DNA of 64,000 nt from Picochlorum sp. 'celeri' (Eukaryota; Chlorophyta; Trebouxiophyceae), in NCBI GenBank assembly GCA_010909725.1, contig JAACMV010000003.1, positions 372,001 through 436,000 on the forward strand, read 5' to 3'. This document shows positions 38,807-48,395 of the stretch, in pieces. How positions within the stretch are numbered: position 1 is the first letter of the stretch; each line of letters starts with the position of its first letter. The notes under the pieces were generated by a model. That model saw only the letters and a list, made by a program, of their open reading frames with translations. It searched no databases and was not told the origin of the DNA. A program made the translations under genes and the position numbers.

Positions 38807-41209
38807 TCAAGCACCAGTGAGCTGTGCCTCTTTATTCTCTGCTGCCTTCACTTTGATCAGGTTGATCATGGCAAACACACCAAAGAGGCCAGCTCCTGTA
38901 AAGGATGCCGATGCTGCAATGCCCATGGCGCTCACTGATAGGACGGTTCCAATGTTGACGAGCATGGATGCCATGATGGTGGACATGGTGGCCTTTTGCA
39001 TCATGGCGACACGACTCAATGCTCTTTCTGCCTCCAAGGAGCGAACTCTCAGTTTCAAATCTCCACGTTCAAGCTGTCTCATAATTGTATACACGTCTTC
39101 AATCATGTTGGGTCCCTTGAATAGGTTCACGACGGCCCTATTCTGGAGCTCAAGTCGCTTGCCCCATTCCTCCTGAAGTTTTGCATACTGAGGTGATCCT
39201 TCCAGAAGAAGTTCTCTTGCATATGGAGCTGAAATCTCTGAAATATCAAAACGATTGTCCAATGCCTTTCCAATTCCATCGAGAACGGTGAATGACCGGA
39301 CAACAAAGGTGAAGGTTGCTGGGAATCTGAATGGTTTATCGGCAGATGCCACCAAAAGATCTTCCCCAATGGATGCAAGTATCTGCTTCCTTCGTTGCTT
39401 TGCTTCTTCCTTTGATCTTTGTGGTTTGAAAGAATCAGAATACGTCTCATCTTTCTGACGCTGCTCTCTCTGCTCTTTCAGCCTCTCCTCGAAGGAATTC
39501 AGGAAGAACTCTCCTGTTCGCCTCACAGCAGTTCTGTCACCTCCCTCAACAAGCACACCCATTTTCACCAACGCATCCAAACATCCATCCACATTCTTCT
39601 TATACACTCCGTAAAAGAGTTCCAAAAGTCCACTCCTAACATCATTTGGAATCGTTCCCATCATACCAAAGTCATAATAAATCAAACGGCCGCCTTCCTC
39701 GGCATCAACAGCAATATTCCCTGGGTGCGGATCCGCATGGAAGAAACCATACGTCAACAATTGCTGAAGATACGACTCGACAGTACGACGCGCAAGGAGT
39801 TGGCGATCGACGCCCATCGCATCCAATTCACTGGCCCTGTTAATCTTTGTGCCTGGTACATACTCCAGAGTCAACACCTCTGATGTTGTGTAATCCCACA
39901 ATACCTTTGGCACCTTGATCCACGGTGTGTCTTTAAAGTTTTCTCTGAATCGATCCGCATTCTTCCCTTCGAGGGTATAATCAATTTCCTGGTACAGAAT
40001 TCTGGAGCACTCGTCATAAATAGCCACCCAATCACGTGCTGCACCATCAGATTTGGGGTCAACCTTTTGCAACCACTCTGCAAGCACTCTCACATTCTTC
40101 AAATCGATATCAAACAAATCCTTTAATCCGGGGCGTTGCACCTTCACCACCACCCGCTCTCCATTCAACTTGGCAACATGAACTTGTCCGAGCGATGCTG
40201 CTGCAATCGGCTCTGGATCAAACTCTTCAAACACCTCATTCACTGGCTTCCCCAACCCTCTCTCCACAATCTCGATCGCTTTCTGTGAAGAGAATGGAGG
40301 CACATTATCCTGAAGCTTTTCCAACTCTTTAATAAACTCTGGTGACAACACATCCACCCTGGTGGAGAACTGCTGTCCAATCTTGATAAACGTCGGACCA
40401 AGCTTCACAAGCCCTTCCCTCAACCACACAGCTAGCTCCTTCTTTCTCTCCGTCACAGCAGCTTCCGTCATACCATTCTTCTTGTACGTGAACTTTTGAT
40501 TCACAAGCCACAACTTGAAGAAAAAGGTGAATGCAAAACTCCAAATCTCCCACGTCCTTTGGAACGTAGAGTACGATTTGAAACGACCCCACCTTCCTCC
40601 AGGCTCTCGATAGGGCGTCTGAGCCTTGCTAGACGCAGGTGATGTCGAAGGAGCAGCAGCGGTCGCAGCCCCACCATTCACACTTTCTCTATCCTTTTTT
40701 GCCATTGCCTCCTGAGCAGCTGTTTCCAAATGTCCAGCATCATCCGCAGACAAGTACCCATCAATCTCATTGCTCAAACTGGCCCCATTATTTTCCACAA
40801 CAACAACGGCACTGCCGTTCCCGTTGACAGAAGCGCCATTCACAGAAGCGCCATTCCCATTCGCTGAAGACGACGTGGAAGAAGCAGTCTCTTGTTCCGC
40901 ACTCGCAGCCTTCAAAAACACCAAAAATAAATTAATGTGCCATATAATCACGCCATTCAACCTCATAATCGTAGAAACAGGGATAAGATAACGTACTTCT
41001 CGAAGCTGCAAACGCTTCGCATTTCCGAGTACAGGAACCGTATTTCCACCCAAAAATCCATGATTATTTCTTCTTAATACATGGAAAGGTGATACAGTGC
41101 CAGTGATTGGGCTCTTGGAAACAGACAGGGCAATCTGTCGCCTGTGTCCAGGCAGGACGACATGCCGTGGATTTCCCAAACCAACTCTCTGCATTACATA
41201 TACTTGCAT
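38807..41209 (-). CDS. Plastid ABC1 kinase, ABC1K7/ABC1K8 type
   Basis: Inferred exons 41209-40997 and 40909-38807 on the minus strand give 771 aa. A basic transit peptide is followed by a Asn/Gly/Ala/Ser-rich stretch, then ABC1 hallmarks K-I-G-Q-Q-F-S-T-R, A-A-A-S-L-G-Q-V-H, V-K-V-Q-R-P-G-L, E-I-D-Y...E-G-x-N-A, H-A-D-P-H-P-G-N, D-F-G-M-M-G. C-terminal hydrophobic helices (about 715-760) may insert into the envelope. The closest plant relatives are OSA1 (ABC1K8) and SIA1 (ABC1K7), involved in redox/iron balance. The single intron (87 nt) is divisible by three and stop-free. Stops with arogenate dehydrogenase are 14 nt apart. Confidence 0.9.
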   Translation of the reverse strand: MQVYVMQRVGLGNPRHVVLPGHRRQIALSVSKSPITGTVSPFHVLRRNNHGFLGGNTVPVLGNAKRLQLREVRYLIPVSTIMRLNGVIIWHINLFLVFLKAASAEQETASSTSSSANGNGASVNGASVNGNGSAVVVVENNGASLSNEIDGYLSADDAGHLETAAQEAMAKKDRESVNGGAATAAAPSTSPASSKAQTPYREPGGRWGRFKSYSTFQRTWEIWSFAFTFFFKLWLVNQKFTYKKNGMTEAAVTERKKELAVWLREGLVKLGPTFIKIGQQFSTRVDVLSPEFIKELEKLQDNVPPFSSQKAIEIVERGLGKPVNEVFEEFDPEPIAAASLGQVHVAKLNGERVVVKVQRPGLKDLFDIDLKNVRVLAEWLQKVDPKSDGAARDWVAIYDECSRILYQEIDYTLEGKNADRFRENFKDTPWIKVPKVLWDYTTSEVLTLEYVPGTKINRASELDAMGVDRQLLARRTVESYLQQLLTYGFFHADPHPGNIAVDAEEGGRLIYYDFGMMGTIPNDVRSGLLELFYGVYKKNVDGCLDALVKMGVLVEGGDRTAVRRTGEFFLNSFEERLKEQREQRQKDETYSDSFKPQRSKEEAKQRRKQILASIGEDLLVASADKPFRFPATFTFVVRSFTVLDGIGKALDNRFDISEISAPYARELLLEGSPQYAKLQEEWGKRLELQNRAVVNLFKGPNMIEDVYTIMRQLERGDLKLRVRSLEAERALSRVAMMQKATMSTIMASMLVNIGTVLSVSAMGIAASASFTGAGLFGVFAMINLIKVKAAENKEAQLTGA

Positions 41210-41333
41210 ACTATGTAATAAAAATGGTATGGTCCCGTGGAATGCGTATCATTTTATATTCACCCCCCCGCATGCATCCAACAACAGACTGGATGATGGC
41301 ATCATCATGGGATTATTCTCTTTGAATTTCTTC

Positions 41334-42470
41334 TCATTCATCTTCTTTAACGAATCGATCCTTTCGAAGACCGGTCAAAAACCTCATCAGAATCTGAGAA
41401 TATGCCTTGACTGGCGTCAAAAATTTTATATATTGACCATTAAACATATTGGGCAGCATGGATCCTTCCACCTTTCCAGGAACCTCTCGGATAGCTGGCA
41501 CCAGAAAGTTTGCCATGGTCTCTGGCGTCTCAGCCAAACAATTAATCATTAATCTAGAGATTTTAGAGTCTGCCCCCGCCATGAGAAGATCCGTGGTGAC
41601 CATGCCTGGACTGATGGCATGCACACACACATTTGGAATCTTGGCTATACTGAGCTCAGCACGCATGCTTTTATTAAACTGATCCAAAGATCTTTTCGTC
41701 GCACCATACGCTGCGAATCGAGGGGTCGCATTCCCATCGGCGCCGGCGCCATCCATGTTGAATATATGCCCCCCATTGGGCTGATTCTTCATACAATTAA
41801 TAGCAGCCTTGGTCCCATACATGACTCCCAAAACATTCGTCGACACCACTGATTGAATATCTTCATCACTTTGTTCAAAAAATGGCTTGAATGAATACCC
41901 ATTCGTCCCAGCATTGTTCACCCAGATATCCACAGATCCAAATGACTCGGAGGCAAAGGCAGCCACAGCAGTCATATCTGACGCATTCGTCACATCCGCC
42001 CGCATCCCCAAGACTTTATTGGAGTCACCTGTGTATTGCTGTAATTCTTCTACAGTAGCCCGGACTCTCTCCTCATTACGTGAACACACCACAACATTGT
42101 CTCCACACTCTAAAAACTTTTGAGCAAGCGCCTTGCCAGCACCCTTGGTTGCCCCGGTAATGACAACATTAAATCGTCTATCACTCCCTTGTTCATGCAG
42201 TATACTCGTGCTCGGAGGAGATTCTTGCTGCTCCTGTCGATCAGACACGGCTCGAGTTGTTGTAGTACCAAGGGTTGTTCTTGATACCATGTGCACCCCA
42301 CGTCTGCTTCCTACCACAGACACCCCTTGATGCCCGTTCTTCCCGTATATGCATGTATCTGCCCTAGATGTATTGCAATAGGTATAGATTGAAGGATGAG
42401 AATGAATATAATGCCCCGCCATGGAAGACTGCAACGCAACATGGCAATGCCGTGATACTCCCTGCTGCAT
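41334..42470 (-). CDS. NOL: Chlorophyll b reductase, NOL type
   Basis: An intronless 378-aa short-chain dehydrogenase. After a His/Ser/Arg-rich transit region (about 1-100) comes the cofactor loop T-G-A-T-K-G-A-G-K-A, then N-N-A-G-T-N, the NYC1/NOL-type H-I-F-N-M-D-G-A-G, and the catalytic Y-G-A-T-K. The S-P-G-M-V-T-T-(D/E)-L-L segment and the C-terminal P-V-K-A-Y-S-Q-I are also NYC1/NOL-like. The enzyme starts chlorophyll b breakdown by reducing it to 7-hydroxymethyl chlorophyll a. Its presence implies an organism with chlorophyll b. Confidence 0.86.
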   Translation of the reverse strand: MQQGVSRHCHVALQSSMAGHYIHSHPSIYTYCNTSRADTCIYGKNGHQGVSVVGSRRGVHMVSRTTLGTTTTRAVSDRQEQQESPPSTSILHEQGSDRRFNVVITGATKGAGKALAQKFLECGDNVVVCSRNEERVRATVEELQQYTGDSNKVLGMRADVTNASDMTAVAAFASESFGSVDIWVNNAGTNGYSFKPFFEQSDEDIQSVVSTNVLGVMYGTKAAINCMKNQPNGGHIFNMDGAGADGNATPRFAAYGATKRSLDQFNKSMRAELSIAKIPNVCVHAISPGMVTTDLLMAGADSKISRLMINCLAETPETMANFLVPAIREVPGKVEGSMLPNMFNGQYIKFLTPVKAYSQILMRFLTGLRKDRFVKEDE

Positions 42471-42882
42471 TCTGCTACTTTTTACCTGTGAATCAAATAG
42501 ATGGGTACAAGAATTACTTTATGTGGTTTCTTTTAGGAAACTATTGAGGCTGGAAATCATGAAAGGTTTGTATTTGTAGAGAAACAGGAATGAAACATAA
42601 TCTCCCATCAACGCTTGTCTAGGACCGGAGAAGAATATCAGCGTCAATTTCATAACAACACGCAGAAAACATGGTGGACAACCACCTCTGCCTGCTTTCT
42701 CTGTTCAGGACTTTGTGAGAAAAATTCCGTTGATATTTCTGCAGCACTGGGTGGTCAAGTGCAAGACAGAATCCTCTGTGGAGCGCAAAACGAGGGGTTC
42801 TCAATCATTCCTGGTTCAGCTGTCCTCTGATTGTGTGGTGACTCTCTTTCGACTGTAGTTGATTGTATTCTTGATACCAGGT
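42471..42882. promoter_or_regulatory. Divergent upstream region, NOL and bromodomain gene
   Basis: This 412-nt stretch lies between divergent genes. The 10-mer CCCATCAACG is at 42604-42613. The sequence just before the bromodomain start (about 42858-42882) resembles a 3' splice site (TTCTTGATACCAG), so a 5'-UTR intron is possible. Confidence 0.35.
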
Positions 42883-44802
42883 ATGGCTGCTGGAGCGACG
42901 ACCCCTGGCGGTGCAGCTGTGAACGCCGGTCAGCAACCTTCCCCCGCTGCAGCTGTGGCCATGTTGGGAGCGACCCAGGAGGAGCGTCAGAGGCGGAAAC
43001 AAGCCTTGGAATCTGAATTAGAGGTGGTGAGAAACCAGAAGGCCAAGGTGCTTCGATCAATCCAACAGATTGCAAAGAAGCAGAAACTCGGAGGAGGGGA
43101 GGCGGCGATGCAGAATACTGTCGAGGCGAAAATTGACGCTGAGAAACGGCATCATGCTGAAGTACAGAAGAAATTATGGCAGGGGTGTACGCGGATTGTG
43201 GCAGAGTTGTTGAAGAACCAGAACACAAAGGTGTACTTTGGGGAACCTGTGCGTGCAGACTTGTATCCAAATTACTACGAGATGATTAAAAATCCTAGGG
43301 ATTTGGGAACGATAAAAAAGAATTTGGATACTCCTGGGTATTATAAGAATGTGTATGAGTTTAGAGATGATGTTCGGTTGTGCTTTGAGAATTGTCGAAC
43401 GTTCAATCCTGTGAATAATCATGTGAGAAAGGTTGGAGATGGGGCATCGAGTTCGTTTGAGAAGAAGTGGGCTGCAAAGCGTATTGAAGAAGAGTGGGAG
43501 GGTGAATTGAAGAGGCATGAACTATCGATGACGAGATTGGAGGCTGAGGCTAAATCATTGCCGGATAAGATTAAAGAGGTAGATGAAGAGTTGCAGTCTC
43601 TGGCGTCAAAGGCTGCCGAGCGACATGCGCCGAAAGTGCCAGGCCCTGATAGAGCGATGACATTCGAAGAGAAGAGAAAGCTGAGTCACTCTATTGCGCA
43701 GCATGTGGATGGGGATCAAATGGGAAGGATTTTAGAGCTCATCATGGCCAGTCCAAATGCACCAAAGAGTGAAGGTGATGAGGAGGTGGAAGTAGATATT
43801 GATGCGTTGGATGATGATACATTGTGGAAGATCCAGGCGTATGTGGATACTATTATTGCAGAGGCTGCGGCAAAGCAGCCTCCACGTCCAGATGCGCAGC
43901 AGGCGGTAACAGCAACTGGGGAGACGCCAACAGTTGATAGCAACCATGAGCGCACTGGGGAGGCTCATGGAGAAGGAGTAGGAAGTGGTTCAGAAGGTAT
44001 GGCATCAAACCCCAAGAAAGACTCGACAGCTGATCCACAGGCCACTGTGACTGAAGAAAATGCAAATACTGATGACAAAACTGCTGACAATAATGACATG
44101 ACTGCACCCATGCAAACTGACGACCAATAATCCGTTTTCTTCACCTGTGGCTTCGAGTTCTCTTGGTAGGAGTTGCGCATTGGTGTGTATGATTCTCCTC
44201 AATCCCAATGTCCTACTGATTGTGATGCAGGAGGCGGAGCAAAAGCGCATGATTTGACAACTTTTGTTTCTGCAACTGGACCAGGAACGCAGCCACAGAT
44301 AATAAAATCCTCGGGACAGAAGAAGGATGTACAAATTCAGGATGCCAAAGGCTGGGCGGATTTGTCAAAGGAGGCTGGAAAGGATACAGAAAAGCCTGCG
44401 GGGGAAGAAAATGACACCTTGTGGACTGAATTCAAAGGAAAAGAGGAGGAGCAAAAACTGTTGACGGAACAAAGAAAAGCGCTAGAAGAGGAAGAGCAAA
44501 GAAAAAAGAAGGAGGCTGCTAGATTGGCAGAGGAAGAGGCTGCGAGAAAGGCAGAAGAGGAGAAGAGGCGTGCCGAGGAGCAAGCTGCAGAAGCCAAGAA
44601 AAAGGAGGAAGAAATGCGAAGGAAAGAAGCAGAAGAGCTCGAGGTGATGAATACACAGGCAGAGGAAGATGCCGAACTCGATATGATGAGGCAAGCTGGG
44701 CATGAAGACGGCAATGACCACCTGAATGACATGGACATTGTAGATGATGTAGACGATGGAGACGATGACGACGCTTCAGAAGAAGAACCCATGGACATTT
44801 AA
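42883..44802 (+). CDS. BET-type bromodomain protein
   Basis: The bromodomain (K-x-C...Y-F-x-x-P-V...Y-P-x-Y-Y-x-x-I-K-x-P-x-D-L-G-T-I, acetyl-lysine Asn in C-R-T-F-N-P) is followed by a coiled coil and a NET (extraterminal) domain (M-T-F-E-E-K-R-K-L-S...L-D-D-D-T-L-W-K-I), the order of plant GTE and animal BET readers of histone acetylation. One reading frame runs from 42883 to a stop at 44130. A strong GTATGG donor at 43997 joined to the acceptor ending at 44230 keeps phase and links it to a Glu/Ala/Arg-rich tail ending at 44802 (561 aa), which has no usable start of its own. Both forms may exist; see the finding. Confidence 0.82.
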
Positions 44803-45374
44803 CTGCATGTATGTATTGATGTAAGACGTACCTTACGAATATCGCACAGGGCATTGTCATGGATGCACGTGTCCCGAAGGGTGGGTGGCGCCCGGATCTG
44901 ATGAGTCAGCAGGCGCAACCATAATGATGCAGGATTGGCTACATGGCCTCAGCATCCCACAGGCACAGGTCACTTTTAATTCTCATATTATCGTGTTCCA
45001 TTAGGTACATCAAAGCCATTTAGGTAGTATATATACACTAGGTAGAAAAGCGCTCTATACACTCTTGTGTCACACGTTTACAGATCTTTTGCAATCGAGC
45101 ACCATCTCAGGTACGTTTCGTTCACGCGCTATAATACGCTTCCTGAGGTTCTTCTACCTGAATCTTTTATCTGCAACTCATCGTTGATGCGAAATCGCGG
45201 TGTGTCTTTTGAGTGACGACAAAGATCTGTGACTGCTGTTGGTAGATCTCAACGGCCATTGTCACGGGCGTCGAGTCATTTCTCGAAAACACGCATCGCT
45301 GCCTTCTATTGACATGAAATAACCCTCTAATACCATTATATGCGCAGATATTCAGTCAGATTGTGCGAATTCCA
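44803..45374 (+). promoter_or_regulatory. Promoter and 5'-UTR intron of the secreted acidic protein
   Basis: This 572-nt region has a TATA-like element at about 45028-45036 and a well-formed intron in the leader: GTACGT donor at 45111 and TTCAG acceptor ending at 45355, just 19 nt before the start codon. A 5'-UTR intron of 245 nt is the longest intron I infer in the window. Confidence 0.5.
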
Positions 45375-46340
45375 ATGATGCTGAGCTTCAATATGTTCAA
45401 GGCAGGCGTGCTGTTCCTGCTTGCTTCAGGGACTGTCTCTTCTGTCGATGCAATATATCCTCACACAAGGAAGCTCAAGGGAGATGTTTGCCGTGGTGAA
45501 GAAGTGTGTTTGAATCAAGTGTGTGACCCAACGTCATACCAGTACAATATTGACACGTCAGGGGACGAGTTTCCATTTGAAATTTCTCACAAGGTCTCTG
45601 ATGGATTCATTACATTTACCGTTTGTCCATCGAAAGACGCAAAGTCATCATGCTCGTATGGGTCTGATGGCTGCTCGCCTTTGAGAAGCGTAAAGATTAG
45701 AATGAGAAATGACATGTTGTCTCTCGGAAGAGATTTGGTCACAGAGCCTCAGGGCCAGATGTGGGCTTCTTGCACACCTCATGGTCCAGGGCATGTTTGG
45801 AACTTTGAAGATTTGGGAACATTGTCTTCTCAATCCCCAGACAAGGCATCTTGCACAGATTTGACGGTGGTGGTCAATTCAGATGTTGATAGGAAGGCAA
45901 GGCTCAAGGACATTTGCCAACAAGATATCAAGATTGTGGAAAACACTGGATGGACAGTATTTGATCAGAAAGCAAAGCCAGATTCATGCATGTTTGTCCT
46001 GGAGACAGCAAAAGGAAGAATTGGGTATGCTGCAGTTGGAGGCAAGACTGTCAAACCAGAAGAAGAAGAAGAAGAAAAAGAAGAAGAAAAGAAAACAGAC
46101 AAGGAAGAGGAGAAAGCAGATGCTATGGAGACCAGCGATGATGGCGATGATGACTCCACACCAGTCCCAGATAGTTCATCCAAGTCTCCCTCTGTTTATG
46201 GAGGTAGAGTTGGTGTGAATTCGTATGGAATGAGGGCCGCTGCCATGAATGTGTATGGGCAGAGGGCTGGCGTGAGTGCATATGGCCAGCGCAGAAGAGT
46301 CCTCAACAGACAGCGCTACAGAGGTCGACGAATGATGTAA
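45375..46340 (+). CDS. Secreted Cys-rich protein with acidic tract
   Basis: A 321-aa protein, intronless in its coding part. A signal peptide (about 1-27) precedes a 200-residue Cys-containing domain (about ten Cys) with beta-like segments. Next come a Lys/Glu repeat and an acidic Asp/Ser tract, and the tail is a basic repeat of V-Y-G-x-R-(V/A)-G-V-x-x-Y-G type, ending Arg-rich. The family is unrecognised. An extracellular matrix/wall role is plausible. Its upstream region has a TATA-like element and an intron, features of an efficiently expressed gene. Confidence 0.7.
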   Translation: MMLSFNMFKAGVLFLLASGTVSSVDAIYPHTRKLKGDVCRGEEVCLNQVCDPTSYQYNIDTSGDEFPFEISHKVSDGFITFTVCPSKDAKSSCSYGSDGCSPLRSVKIRMRNDMLSLGRDLVTEPQGQMWASCTPHGPGHVWNFEDLGTLSSQSPDKASCTDLTVVVNSDVDRKARLKDICQQDIKIVENTGWTVFDQKAKPDSCMFVLETAKGRIGYAAVGGKTVKPEEEEEEKEEEKKTDKEEEKADAMETSDDGDDDSTPVPDSSSKSPSVYGGRVGVNSYGMRAAAMNVYGQRAGVSAYGQRRRVLNRQRYRGRRMM

Positions 46341-46451
46341 TTCAAGAGATATATTTTTGTTGATATCTACTTTTGAGTCGTCTTGAAATTAAGGACTTTT
46401 TCTTTGTTTCTTTGTTTTTTCACACGTGTAAACCAAGATTTATTATTATTA

Positions 46452-47786
46452 TTACTGTTTTGTCTTTTTTCCTCCACCCATCTTGGCCAAGGCAGCGCCA
46501 ATGGCATCATGATACTCATCTGGAAGAATATCAAAAAGCTGGGACGATGTTTTCGTATCATCATTGGCATGTGCTACTCTCTTGCCAGGCCGCTGCTCTT
46601 CATCAAGGAGCTGCATACTGTTGCTATCAAAGCTAAATGGATACACGTGGTGCTTGGAACTCTCCTTCGCCTCTGCATGCTGAACGACTATATTCGAGTG
46701 TATTTTGCTCATACTATCCTTTATTGTATCGCATATTTTACTCAGAGAGAATTCAACATGCCAGCCACAGGACTCTGTGCATTCTCGTGATGGAGCATTC
46801 AGGCTCTTGGTCAGACGATCTTGTACCTCCCCATGCTCTACATCTATCACATGAATATGCACCGGGAACTTCTCTATAGGATGCTTCAGCGTCGATATGG
46901 ACCTGTAGTCCTGTTCTAATACGTCATCGTCTTCGTCATGATCATCTTCATCCTCCCCAGAACTCTGGTGTTGCTGTTTATCAGTCAGAGTGATGACATG
47001 ATACACGGATGACTGTCTCTCATGTCGAGGATCGTACCCTTTCCGAACCCATGAATACCTCCATGGTCCAGACGAAAACCGATAACATAATGCTGCCAGC
47101 TGTTCATTCACATCTTCATCTGTAAACACCTGGCCTTGAGATTCCTCCAACAGCACGGGCGCTAAAGCAGAGTTCATATACACGGGCCTTTTTTTGAAAA
47201 TCTTTCTCAAAACATGCCCCGCAGTAGACAACCTTGGATCAGAATCATCCACGTCATCGTGAAAATACCCAGCAGCATCCTTTGGAGCAGAAGGAGCACC
47301 ATACTCGAGGAGCACTACACCACTCCTCATCGTGGAATACATCCGAGACCGCACCGCATCTCGACCAGAACCATACGCATCCACAGCATACTCTACGCTA
47401 TCCTCCACCTGAAACACTGGCGGAATGCACTGCAACGTGCCTTTCGTCTCCTCCACCTGCATATCTGCAGGAGACTCAAACGCATAACACTGCGTCACAG
47501 GTATCGTATGAGCCGTCTCTTCCTCTATGTTCAACCTCAGCAACATCATATTTGGCTTTCGGACATCATTACTCACGACAGCATGACAAAACTCGTCTTC
47601 AGGACGAAGTTTGACACTGATATTCCGAGAGTGACTTTTACGCTGTTTCTGCAACCCTTCCAGGCCCCCAAAAGTCTCCAAAGCCTTTTCTGGATTAGAT
47701 AAATCCTCTAGATAGCCAGGAAACTCGACTGCAAAATACGACGTGTCAGCTGTTGCCTCTGGAACAGTGACTGGAATGTCCTTCAT
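46452..47786 (-). CDS. GTF3C5: TFIIIC subunit (GTF3C5/TFC1-like)
   Basis: An intronless 444-aa protein. The N-terminal F-P-G-Y-L-(E/K)-x-x-x-x-P-E-K-A-L-x-T-F-G-G block, then L-(K/R)-x-R-P-(E/D)-D-x-(F/Y)-C-H and the strand 'MMLLRLNI' are shared with the tau95/GTF3C5 family that recognises the A box of tRNA genes. The middle contains R-S-G-(P/V)-W-R-Y-S-W-V-R-K-G-Y-D-P-R, typical of the family. An Asp/Glu/His-rich loop and a Lys-rich C-terminus follow. The 3' gap to the secreted acidic gene is 111 nt. Confidence 0.82.
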   Translation of the reverse strand: MKDIPVTVPEATADTSYFAVEFPGYLEDLSNPEKALETFGGLEGLQKQRKSHSRNISVKLRPEDEFCHAVVSNDVRKPNMMLLRLNIEEETAHTIPVTQCYAFESPADMQVEETKGTLQCIPPVFQVEDSVEYAVDAYGSGRDAVRSRMYSTMRSGVVLLEYGAPSAPKDAAGYFHDDVDDSDPRLSTAGHVLRKIFKKRPVYMNSALAPVLLEESQGQVFTDEDVNEQLAALCYRFSSGPWRYSWVRKGYDPRHERQSSVYHVITLTDKQQHQSSGEDEDDHDEDDDVLEQDYRSISTLKHPIEKFPVHIHVIDVEHGEVQDRLTKSLNAPSRECTESCGWHVEFSLSKICDTIKDSMSKIHSNIVVQHAEAKESSKHHVYPFSFDSNSMQLLDEEQRPGKRVAHANDDTKTSSQLFDILPDEYHDAIGAALAKMGGGKKTKQ

Positions 47787-48095
47787 TCTTTCAAACCATT
47801 GATCGAACCAATGGATGCTCTGATTATTCCTGTCGTTTCGTATATATTGAATACCAATCTGCCAGGCATCAGCCAGGCATCGGGTTTGTACACAGTCGTT
47901 CCTGTGTCAAAAAATTTGAATGGCATATTGTCCACATGAGAAAGACCGGTCAATCAATCAATTGACCGGTCAGTCTGGAAAATAGACGCAGAGACCTGAT
48001 TCCGTCTTGTTTTTTGTCACAAAAGGGCAGATTTTTAATTTGTTTCTTGATAATTTTTCATCATCTTTGTTTCTAGAGACGTGATACGATAAAAC
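47787..48095. promoter_or_regulatory. Divergent upstream region with perfect inverted repeat
   Basis: This 309-nt region lies between two divergent genes. It holds a perfect 10-bp inverted repeat (GACCGGTCAA at 47942-47951 and TTGACCGGTC at 47960-47969, 8-nt loop TCAATCAA). No coding potential is seen. Confidence 0.5.
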
Positions 48096-48362
48096 ATGTC
48101 TGTTTTATGGCGTGCTCGAGTGTCTTCCTTCTTGGCTGGAGTTGGTGTAGCAACCCTTGCCTGTATGTATCAGCTCAAGAGTGATATTGACGAGAGTTAT
48201 TCTCTCGTTCTGGATGCGGTATGTTCCATGTAGACTTGGAGATTGTACGTGCATGTCGTCATGGCCATGCATGTGATGCAGATGAAGGTAGAGACACAGG
48301 GTCTGGAGAAGAGGGTACAGGCTCTTGAAAAGGCCCTTGAGAGTGGCAAGACAGTGGGATAA
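48096..48362 (+). CDS. Small single-pass membrane protein
   Basis: Inferred exons 48096-48218 and 48282-48362 give 67 aa. The N-terminus (M-S-V-L-W-R-A-R) leads into one hydrophobic helix (V-S-S-F-L-A-G-V-G-V-A-T-L-A-C-M-Y), followed by a charged coiled-coil-like tail (V-E-T-Q-G-L-E-K-R-V-Q-A-L-E). It resembles a short conserved eukaryotic membrane protein with a Y-Q-L-(K/R) junction, known from plants without a clear function. The stop lies 33 nt from that of the convergent CAP-H gene. Confidence 0.65.
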
Positions 48363-48395
48363 CTGTTTGTATTTAATCTTTGCATGTAAAAAGCT

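Noticed and set aside
44337..44798. Ser-rich minus-strand frame opposite the bromodomain tail
   Set aside because: An antisense shadow of the Glu/Ala/Arg-rich tail, with no independent support.
44890..44960. Possible box C/D snoRNA (TGATGA near 44899)
   Set aside because: No matching D box at the right distance and no terminal stem; not supportable.
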